Shown: positions 8,865-14,496 of the stretch, one piece after another
How positions within the stretch are numbered: position 1 is the first letter of the stretch
Layout of the letters: every line of letters begins with the position of its first letter
Source: Labilithrix sp.
GTDB lineage: Bacteria > Myxococcota > Polyangia > Polyangiales > Polyangiaceae
Direction of reading: 5' to 3'
Assembly: GCA_028287035.1 (NCBI GenBank)
Contig: JAQBQL010000160.1
Span: 1-21,362 of the forward strand
DNA length: 21,362 nt
The notes under the pieces: model-generated
The model's input: only the letters and a program-made list of their open reading frames with translations
Databases searched by the model: none
Told to the model about the DNA's origin: nothing
Program-made: the position numbers and the translations under genes

Positions 8865-8893
8865 GGGCCGCTTAAGTCGGCCTTAAGCGGCCC
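8865..8893. promoter_or_regulatory. CTTAAG inverted repeat, site B (upstream of the SSG lipoprotein)
   Basis: GGGCCGCTTAAG (8865-8876) and CTTAAGCGGCCC (8882-8893) are perfect 12-bp inverted arms separated by TCGGC. It shares a 15-base exact match with site A (6587-6601). It lies 32 bases upstream of the minus-strand start at 8833, and 148 bases upstream of the + strand gene at 9041, so it could control either or both. Confidence 0.5.
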
Positions 8894-9040
8894 CACTCCG
8901 CGAGACCTCGCCTCGCCGGGCGGCGCGTGGCTCGAGGACCCACGGCGTGGCGCGATTCCCCTGCCGCACCATCCTCCGAGGCCCGGGTCGCCGCCGTTCG
9001 CGCGAGCGAGCGAGGGCGCGTGCATTGCAGAGCCGACGTC

Positions 9041-10324
9041 ATGCGATTCCATTCCTCCGGGCTGCGCGCCGGCGCGACCCTCACCACCGCCGCCGCAGCG
9101 ATCGCGCTCGCCGCGTGCCAGGACGCGGCCCCGCAGCCCGCCGCCAACACCACCAACGCGCGCGTGCCCGCCGACAACGGCGGCGGCATCCCGTCGGACG
9201 CGAGCGTCACGACGAAGGTGGCCGAGGGTCCGCAGCTCGCCGCGTGGTCCCCCCAAGGGAAGCTCGAGACGGTCGCCACGTTCGAGGGCGCGATGCCGAC
9301 CGGCGTCACGGTGTCGAAGGGCGGGCGCATCTTCGTGAACTTCCCGCGCTGGGGCGACGACGTCCCGTTCACGGTCGCCGAGGTCCGCGCCGGGAAGCCG
9401 GTCGCGTTCCCCGACGAGGCGATCAACCGCGTGCCCGCGGCCGGGAAGCTCGACACGGGGTTCGTCTCCGTCCAGAGCGTCGTCGTCGACCCGCAGGACC
9501 GGCTCTGGGTGCTCGACACCGGGAGCATCGAGATGAAGAAGTCGGAGCTCGGCGGGCCGAAGCTCGTCGGCATCGATCTCGCGAAGAACACCGTCTTCAA
9601 GACGATCGTGCTGCCGCGCAACGTGGCGCTCGAGACGAGCTACCCGAACGACGTGCGCTTCGACCTGCGGCGCGGCAAGGCGGGCATCGCGTACATCACC
9701 GACTCGGCGCAGGAGGGGAAGAACGGCATCATCGTCGTCGACCTCGAGTCGGGCCGCAGCTGGCGCCACCTCGACGACCATCCGAGCACCAAGGCCGAGA
9801 AGGGCTTTCTCCCGTTCGTCGAGGGGCGCGCGGTCATGAGCCGCGAGCCCGGCAAGCCGGTGAAGAACATCGGCATGGGCGCGGACGGCATCGCGCTCTC
9901 GAGCGACGGCAAGCTGCTCTATTACTGCCCGCTGGCGAGCCGCCGCCTCTACGCCGTATCCACCGATGCGCTCGCGAACGAAAAGGCGAGCGAGGCCGAG
10001 GTGGCGAAGACGGTGAAGGACCTCGGCGAGAAGGGCGCCTCGGACGGGCTCGAGTCCGACGCCGAGGGGCGCGTGTACGCGACGGGCTACGAGTCGAACG
10101 CGGTCGTTCGCCGGCGCGTCGACGGCCAGTTCGAGACGCTCGTGAGCGACCCGCGCGCGCTCTGGCCCGACACCATGTCACTCGCCGCCGACGGGTACCT
10201 GTACTTCACGGCCAACCAGCTGCACCGGCAGAAGCAGTACAACGACGGCAAGGACTGGCGCGCCAAGCCCTACGTCCTCTTCAAGGTGAAGGTGGACGGC
10301 ACGCCGGTGAGCCTCGCGCGCTGA
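9041..10324 (+). CDS. Major royal jelly/Yellow-family lipoprotein
   Basis: A 427-aa protein. ATG 9041 gives a lipoprotein signal (LTTAAAAIALAAC, lipid Cys26), so the longer frame upstream is unlikely to be translated. The mature part has the MRJP/Yellow family pattern: GRIFVNFPRWGDDVPFTVAEV, here cited in the parts FVNFPRW and VPFTVAEV, then DRLWVLDTG, YITDSAQEGKNGIIVVDL, GADGIALSSDGKLLYYCPL, SDGLESDAEGRVYATGYE, WPDTMSLAADGYLYFTANQL. It should fold as a six-bladed beta-propeller. In insects such proteins bind or modify catechol and indole amines; bacterial members have no established role that I can name. Likely periplasmic or surface-anchored. A hairpin follows the stop, so it probably ends its own transcription unit before the Rrf2 gene. 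Confidence 0.88.
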   Translation: MRFHSSGLRAGATLTTAAAAIALAACQDAAPQPAANTTNARVPADNGGGIPSDASVTTKVAEGPQLAAWSPQGKLETVATFEGAMPTGVTVSKGGRIFVNFPRWGDDVPFTVAEVRAGKPVAFPDEAINRVPAAGKLDTGFVSVQSVVVDPQDRLWVLDTGSIEMKKSELGGPKLVGIDLAKNTVFKTIVLPRNVALETSYPNDVRFDLRRGKAGIAYITDSAQEGKNGIIVVDLESGRSWRHLDDHPSTKAEKGFLPFVEGRAVMSREPGKPVKNIGMGADGIALSSDGKLLYYCPLASRRLYAVSTDALANEKASEAEVAKTVKDLGEKGASDGLESDAEGRVYATGYESNAVVRRRVDGQFETLVSDPRALWPDTMSLAADGYLYFTANQLHRQKQYNDGKDWRAKPYVLFKVKVDGTPVSLAR

Positions 10325-10338
10325 CCCGACCGACTTCG

Positions 10339-10358
10339 AGGCGGGAGCGATCCCGCCT
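10339..10358 (+). terminator. Hairpin after the MRJP-like gene
   Basis: A perfect 8-bp stem AGGCGGGA/TCCCGCCT with loop GCGA, 15 bases after the stop at 10324. No T-run follows because the -35 box of the next gene begins at once (10358). Probably a terminator or insulator. Confidence 0.5.
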
Positions 10359-10393
10359 TGACGTTTGCCTGTTCACGTAACATATGAAGTTAC
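10358..10393 (+). promoter_or_regulatory. Promoter and inverted-repeat operator of the Rrf2-oxidoreductase operon
   Basis: TTGACG (10358-10363), 17 bases, then CATATG (10381-10386) as a -10-like box. GTAAC-ATATGAA-GTTAC (10377-10393) is a perfect 5-bp inverted repeat covering the -10 and ending one base before the ATG at 10394. This is an ideal autoregulatory site for the Rrf2 repressor. The transcript start would fall at or within a few bases of the ATG, so a leaderless mRNA is likely. Confidence 0.6.
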
Positions 10394-10861
10394 ATGAGGC
10401 GCGATAGCCGGCTATCGGTGGCGATCCACGCGCTGCTGCACATGCAGGGCATCGGGACCGTGCTCACGTCCGAGCAGATCGCCGCGATGATGGGCACCAA
10501 CGCGGTGGTCGTGCGGCGCACGATGGCGGGCCTCCGCGACGCGGGGATCCTGCGCTCGGTGAAGGGGCACGGGGGCGGCTGGTCGCTCGCACGCGATCTC
10601 CGCACCGTGACCTTCGCGGACGTCTACCAAGCGCTCGGCGCCCCCGCGCTCTTCAGCGTCGGCAACCGCGAGGAGAGCCCGGGATGCCTCGTCGAGAAGA
10701 CCGTCAACGCCGCGCTCGCCGACGCGCTCGCCGATGCGGAGGCGGTCCTCCTCGGCCGGCTACGCGCGACCTCGCTCGCGTCGCTCGTGGACCGGTTCGA
10801 GGAACATCACCGCCTGGCGCGCGCGCATGGCGCACGGCCGAAGTCGAAGAAGGAAGCCTGA
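10394..10861 (+). CDS. Rrf2-family transcriptional regulator
   Basis: A 155-aa protein of typical Rrf2 size. The winged helix-turn-helix covers residues 1-70, with LTSEQIAAMMGTNAVVVRRT and the wing GGGWSLARD; the dimerisation helix follows. Only one cysteine (Cys98, SPGCLVEK) is present, so the three-Cys iron-sulfur site of IscR/NsrR is missing. It is more like the cluster-free members such as YwnA or redox/disulfide-sensing ones. No Shine-Dalgarno precedes ATG 10394, which fits a leaderless transcript. The flavoprotein gene follows after 2 bases, so it is likely the target of this repressor, with both controlled by the GTAAC/GTTAC site. Confidence 0.9.
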   Translation: MRRDSRLSVAIHALLHMQGIGTVLTSEQIAAMMGTNAVVVRRTMAGLRDAGILRSVKGHGGGWSLARDLRTVTFADVYQALGAPALFSVGNREESPGCLVEKTVNAALADALADAEAVLLGRLRATSLASLVDRFEEHHRLARAHGARPKSKKEA

Positions 10862-10863
10862 AA

Positions 10864-11799
10864 ATGCACGACGTCATCATCATCGGCGGTAGCTACGCGG
10901 GGATCGCCGCAGCCACCCAGCTCGGCCGCGCGCGCAAGGACGTCCTCGTCATCGACGCCGGCGTGCGTCGCAACCGGAACGCCGCGCACGCGCACGGGTT
11001 CTTCGGGCACGACGGCATGCCGCCCGGGGAGATCGCCGCGCGAGGTCGCGCCGAGGCGCTCGCGTACCCGACCGTCCGCTGGCGCGAGGGCGAGGCGAGC
11101 GCCGCGCACGGCATCGCCGACGCGTTCGTCGTGACGGTCGACGGCGAGCACCTCGAGGCGCGGCGGCTCGTCCTCGCCACCGGGGTCGCCGACGAGCTTC
11201 CCCCGGTACCCGGCCTCGCCGAGCGGTGGGGCCGCACGGCCTTCGCGTGCCCCTACTGCCACGGGTACGAGCTCGGCGTGGGGAGGCTCGGCGTCCTCGC
11301 GTCGAGCCCGTTCGCGCTTCACTCCGCGGCGCTCGTCACCGAGTGGGCGGCGCCCGGAGAGGTGACCCTGTTCCTGAACGGGGCCTTCGAGCCCGACGAC
11401 GCGCAGCTCGCCGATCTGGCCGAGCGGACGGTGAACGTGGAACGCCGCGCCGTGACCCGGCTGACCGGCGCCGCCGCCCATGTCGCGGTGGTGCTCGCGG
11501 GCGGCGAGCAGATCGAGCTCGAGGGCCTCTTCGTGCTCCCGCGCGTCCGCCCCAACGGTCCCTTCGCGGGGCAGCTCGGCTGCGCGCTCGACGAAGGGCC
11601 GTTCGGCCCGATCCTCGCGACGGATCCGATGAAGGAGACATCGGTGCCCGGTGTCTTCGCGTGCGGGGACGTCGCGTCGCTCCAGCCGGCCATCGCGCTG
11701 GCCGTCGCGGACGGGGTGCGCGCGGGCGCGGCGGTGCACCAGTCGCTCGTGTTCAGGAAGCGCACTCCGTCGGTCGCGCTCTCAGCGAGCTCGGCCTGA
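10864..11799 (+). CDS. FAD-dependent oxidoreductase, thioredoxin-reductase-like with CPYC
   Basis: A 311-aa pyridine-nucleotide-disulfide oxidoreductase fold. The FAD-binding N-terminus is VIIIGGSYAGIAAA (residues 4-17). LVLATGV is at 103-109, the redox-active CPYCHGYE at 129-136, and the second FAD motif GVFACGDVA is near the C-terminus. The place where thioredoxin reductase has its NADPH motif GxGxxA reads GVLASSPFALHSA, so NADPH binding is uncertain. The CxxCHGYE form resembles GliT/HlmI dithiol oxidases and the small bacterial flavoproteins often linked to Rrf2 genes. The probable reaction is dithiol/disulfide exchange on an unknown cytoplasmic substrate. AAGGAAG about 8 bases upstream supports ATG 10864. 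Its 3' end overlaps the convergent lipoprotein gene by 18 bases. Confidence 0.88.
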   Translation: MHDVIIIGGSYAGIAAATQLGRARKDVLVIDAGVRRNRNAAHAHGFFGHDGMPPGEIAARGRAEALAYPTVRWREGEASAAHGIADAFVVTVDGEHLEARRLVLATGVADELPPVPGLAERWGRTAFACPYCHGYELGVGRLGVLASSPFALHSAALVTEWAAPGEVTLFLNGAFEPDDAQLADLAERTVNVERRAVTRLTGAAAHVAVVLAGGEQIELEGLFVLPRVRPNGPFAGQLGCALDEGPFGPILATDPMKETSVPGVFACGDVASLQPAIALAVADGVRAGAAVHQSLVFRKRTPSVALSASSA

Positions 11800-12168
11800 C
11801 GTGTACGGAGAGTAGACGCCGCGGTTGTCGAGCCCCGGCTCCACGAGCCCGGGCGAGACCAGGTCGGGCGAGACGAGCGGCTCCTGCGCGGGCGCGCTCA
11901 GCGAACCGTCGGTCGAGCTCGTGTCGTCACCGGAGAACGCCGTCCCGCTCGAGGCATCGTTCCCCGGCGGAAGTGCGCGCTCGGTAGGCCCCGACGGCGC
12001 TGCGGGGAGCGCGCTGACGACGCCCGGATGAGCGGGAGGCGTGCTCGTGGTGACCTCGGCAGCCGTGGTCTGCGTGGCGCTGACCGGCTCCCGTCCCGGG
12101 CCGTGACAGGCGGCGAGCGCAAACGCGAGGACCACGAGCGACGGACCGGCAGAGGTGAGGCGATGCAT
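11782..12168 (-). CDS. Small lipoprotein, function unknown
   Basis: A 128-aa protein. The start at 12168 is set by AAGGAG (12180-12175 on the minus strand, 6-base spacing) and by the lipobox that follows (VVLAFALAAC, lipid Cys21); an upstream start would place the signal inside the protein. The mature part is low in complexity and rich in Ser, Thr, Pro, Ala and Gly, with no further cysteine. Near its C-terminus it carries three imperfect 5-residue repeats (LVSPD, LVSPG, LVEPG). It is probably a disordered, surface-attached polypeptide. No family is recognised. It is divergent from the lipoprotein at 12291 and overlaps the 3' end of the flavoprotein gene. Confidence 0.75.
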   Translation of the reverse strand: MHRLTSAGPSLVVLAFALAACHGPGREPVSATQTTAAEVTTSTPPAHPGVVSALPAAPSGPTERALPPGNDASSGTAFSGDDTSSTDGSLSAPAQEPLVSPDLVSPGLVEPGLDNRGVYSPYTSGRAR

Positions 12169-12290
12169 GACGGGCTCCTTGGCTGCGCACCGATGCATCG
12201 CGCGCGCCGCGCGGCAGGCGCGAGCGTGGGGCAGCCCGCCTCGCCCGTTTCTTCGCCGCCGCGGCGGCGTTCGCGTCATAGTCTCGGGGC

Positions 12291-12590
12291 ATGACGAAGA
12301 CCGCGACGCGACGCGCCCTGTTCGTCCTCACGCTCGCCGCTGCCGCTGTGCCGCTCGGTCGCGGGCTGGTCGCGTGCAACGACAATCCCCTCGTCGAGCC
12401 GCCCGCCTGCGCGCCCGGCGGCTGCACGTGCGACGAGGATCCTACCCAGGCGACGTGCAAGGCGTTCAACGAACGCGAGGAAGGCGGCAAGGACCCCGCG
12501 GACGCCACGCCGGTGAACCCGACCAGCGACAGCGGGCCGGAGCCGGACGCGGGCGAGGGCGACGCGGACGCCGAGGCCGACGGCGGCTGA
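12291..12590 (+). CDS. Very small Cys-containing lipoprotein, function unknown
   Basis: A 99-aa protein with a basic N-terminus (TKTATRRAL), a hydrophobic stretch and the lipobox GLVAC (Cys29). The mature part begins with NDNPLVEPPACAPGGCTCDED and ends in an acidic Asp/Glu/Gly/Pro-rich tail. The Cys-x5-Cys-x-Cys-x-Cys-type cluster around residues 39-56 suggests disulfides. The pattern is that of the many short acidic lipoproteins of myxobacteria. It lies 22 bases before the next + gene, so they may be co-transcribed. No function can be assigned. Confidence 0.7.
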   Translation: MTKTATRRALFVLTLAAAAVPLGRGLVACNDNPLVEPPACAPGGCTCDEDPTQATCKAFNEREEGGKDPADATPVNPTSDSGPEPDAGEGDADAEADGG

Positions 12591-12612
12591 GCGGGCGGAA
12601 GCGAGAGGCCTC

Positions 12613-13869
12613 ATGGCGTTCGACGCGAACCGTGAGCTCACGATCCAGGCGAGCCAGGCCGCGGACGGTACCTACGCGCTGCGCACGTCGGGGCTCGCCA
12701 AGCGGGACCGCCCGGAGCTCGAGATCACCGGCGTGACCGAGCCTGCGCTGCACGCCGCGGCCGGGATCCTGAACCTGGTCGGCGCGTACACCGTGGACCG
12801 CGCCGAGGTGCTCGCCGGGCAGACCGTCGGAAACGTGCTCGCCGTCGGCGACGAAGGGCGCGAGCTCCTCCTCGCGCTGCGGGCCGCCACTGCCGAGCCT
12901 GCGTCGCGCCCTGGACTGTGGGGCCGGCTCGGCGGCGGCAAGAGCACGAAGGGCGTCCTCCGCTTGCTCGACGCAGGCGCGCGCGACGAGCAAGCGGCGC
13001 CTCCGCTCACGGCGCTCGCCACGATGCTCGTCCACCGCGCCGCCGTCCGCCTCGCGAAGGAGGACCGGGACGGGGCGCGCGCCGAGCTCGAGGCCTCGCT
13101 CCAGGTGCTCCCTGGCGATCCGGCAGAGGCCGCGAACGAGCTCGTGATCGACGGCGCCGGCGGCATCCTGAACTGGCAGAACCACCTCGCCTACGCGGAC
13201 CTCGCGGCGCTCGCCGCCACCGAGGAGGACGTGACGCACGCCATCGAACGGTTCGATCAGGCGCTCGTGCGGTCGCGAAGCCATGGGCGGCGTACTGTCG
13301 GTGCCGCGTCCCTCGACGCGCTGGTGGGCCTCGGGCCCGCCGCGGTTGGCGCGCTCGTGCGTGACGTCGTCGACCACAACCTGGCGACGGCCGGCGCGGA
13401 GGACGGCCCGACGGAGTCCCTCGTGATCGTGCGCAGCCCGATCTGGGAGTGCGGGGAAGGGGCGACCACGCAGCGCCGCGCCGCGCTCGTCCCGCGCGCG
13501 TTCCTCGGCCTCTACTACGAGGGGCCCGTCGCCGCCGCGCTCCGCGACCGGGTGCCGGCGCTCGTCGGACGGCTCGTGGGCGACGCGACGCGCCTGCAGG
13601 TCGCCTCGGCGCTCTGGCGCGCCGGTCACGCGACCGGGACGTGGGTGACGCCGGCCGCGCCGTTCGCCGCCACGGCCGAGGGCGCGACCGACGCCCATCG
13701 TGCGCTCTCCCGGATCATTGCCGACGTCGCTCGGTGCGTGCGCGCCGGTCTGTCCGACGAGGCCATCGGGGCGCGGCTGTCGGGCACCGACCACGACGCC
13801 GAGGTGCCCGAGCTCGTCAGCCTGCGCGGCTGGGAAGAGGAACAAACGGCAAAAGCGATGACGTCCTGA
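12613..13869 (+). CDS. Conserved-looking hypothetical protein, 418 aa
   Basis: I do not recognise this family. The protein has no signal peptide or membrane segment and is probably cytoplasmic. The N-terminal 85 residues (TSGLAKRDRPELEITGV, then AAAGILNLVGAYTV) faintly resemble DUF4262-like domains, a weak impression. Next comes a linker with GLWGRLGGGKSTKG near residues 100-114, which matches the P-loop consensus by letter but lacks the preceding hydrophobic strand. The rest is helical and Ala/Leu/Arg-rich, with TPR-like stretches (VHRAAVRLAKEDRDGARAEL, VTHAIERFDQAL). AGAGG just upstream supports ATG 12613. Its stop codon lies inside a terminator hairpin loop, and it converges with the gene at 13928. 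Confidence 0.75.
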   Translation: MAFDANRELTIQASQAADGTYALRTSGLAKRDRPELEITGVTEPALHAAAGILNLVGAYTVDRAEVLAGQTVGNVLAVGDEGRELLLALRAATAEPASRPGLWGRLGGGKSTKGVLRLLDAGARDEQAAPPLTALATMLVHRAAVRLAKEDRDGARAELEASLQVLPGDPAEAANELVIDGAGGILNWQNHLAYADLAALAATEEDVTHAIERFDQALVRSRSHGRRTVGAASLDALVGLGPAAVGALVRDVVDHNLATAGAEDGPTESLVIVRSPIWECGEGATTQRRAALVPRAFLGLYYEGPVAAALRDRVPALVGRLVGDATRLQVASALWRAGHATGTWVTPAAPFAATAEGATDAHRALSRIIADVARCVRAGLSDEAIGARLSGTDHDAEVPELVSLRGWEEEQTAKAMTS

Positions 13870-13889
13870 AGGTCGTCATCGCTTCGTTT
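13851..13889. terminator. Bidirectional terminator between convergent genes
   Basis: AAAA then GCGATGACG (13855-13863), a 10-base loop and CGTCATCGC (13874-13882), followed by TTCGTTT. The 9-bp stem has an A-tract on one side and a T-rich tract on the other. The TGA stop of the 418-aa gene (13867-13869) lies in the loop. Confidence 0.65.
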
Positions 13890-13895
13890 ACCGGC

Positions 13896-13916
13896 CGTCG
13901 CTCGTTGCGAGCGACG
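13896..13916. terminator. Second hairpin in the same convergent gap
   Basis: CGTCGCTCG and CGAGCGACG form a perfect 9-bp stem with a TTG loop, 11 bases before the stop of the minus-strand gene. It probably backs up the first hairpin; no T-run is present. Confidence 0.4.
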
Positions 13917-13927
13917 AGCGAGTGCAG

Positions 13928-14269
13928 TCAGACGCTCGTGTGCGCGTCCTTGCCGACACCGTTCGAGTACTGCGTGCCGCTCTGCTCCTCGAGGCCGAGC
14001 TTCTCGCTGATGCCCATCTCGTCGAGCTGGCCGCGGACCTTGCCGTAGCCGTCCTTCGCGATGTCGAGCGCGCGGTACCGCGTGCGGGGGCTGAAGACCA
14101 TGAGCGCGGCGACGCCGCCGAGGGCCGCGACCGCGATGCCGCCGAGCACGAAGGGCAGGACCGGCGTGCGCTTCTTCGCGACGAACGGGAACGACGAAAT
14201 CGCCGTCACCGCGGGGATCGCGCGGAGGACATTCTTCAGGAGCTTGTTGGTGTCTTTGACGGAGATCAT
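13928..14269 (-). CDS. Small single-pass membrane protein, function unknown
   Basis: A 113-aa protein from ATG 14269; the longer open frame upstream is Arg-rich and probably untranslated. The N-terminus is basic and amphipathic (MISVKDTNKLLKNVLRAIPA). One clear transmembrane helix spans about residues 37-59 (PVLPFVLGGIAVAALGGVAA). A cytoplasmic or periplasmic tail follows, with RYRALDIAKDGYGKVRGQL, and ends in a polar segment. The layout is like that of small YtxH-type membrane proteins but I see no decisive motif. The 227 bases upstream (14270-14496) hold no other gene that I can support and presumably contain its promoter. Confidence 0.65.
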   Translation of the reverse strand: MISVKDTNKLLKNVLRAIPAVTAISSFPFVAKKRTPVLPFVLGGIAVAALGGVAALMVFSPRTRYRALDIAKDGYGKVRGQLDEMGISEKLGLEEQSGTQYSNGVGKDAHTSV

Positions 14270-14496
14270 GCCGCCGGCAATGCATCGCGCGTACCGTTCT
14301 CCCCGACCTGCCGGCGCGCCACGCAGCGCCGGGCCCATCGGAGGGCGCGACGCCAACTGCGCGATAGGACGAAGTTGTGCGCGGCCATGCGCCGCAAGGT
14401 CGCGCCGCCGGCAGGTGCAGATTGCCCCGCCTGTGACACGACGCACACTCGCGCTGGCCGGCGTGGCTCGCGCGACGTTCGCGCCTGACGCGCTCG

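Noticed and set aside
8469..9338. Plus-strand frame rich in Glu-Pro-Asp repeats
   Set aside because: It is the antisense shadow of the Ser-Ser-Gly repeat of the minus-strand lipoprotein, which has a proper signal peptide and lipobox.
12900..12960. Walker A-like GRLGGGKST in the 418-aa protein
   Set aside because: It fits the letter pattern, but there is no hydrophobic strand before it and no Walker B can be found; it looks like a flexible linker.
12466..13845. Minus-strand 459-aa frame opposite the 418-aa hypothetical protein
   Set aside because: Arg/Gly/His-rich composition and no signal or motif. The plus-strand frame has a ribosome site and a terminator at its stop, so it is the better choice.
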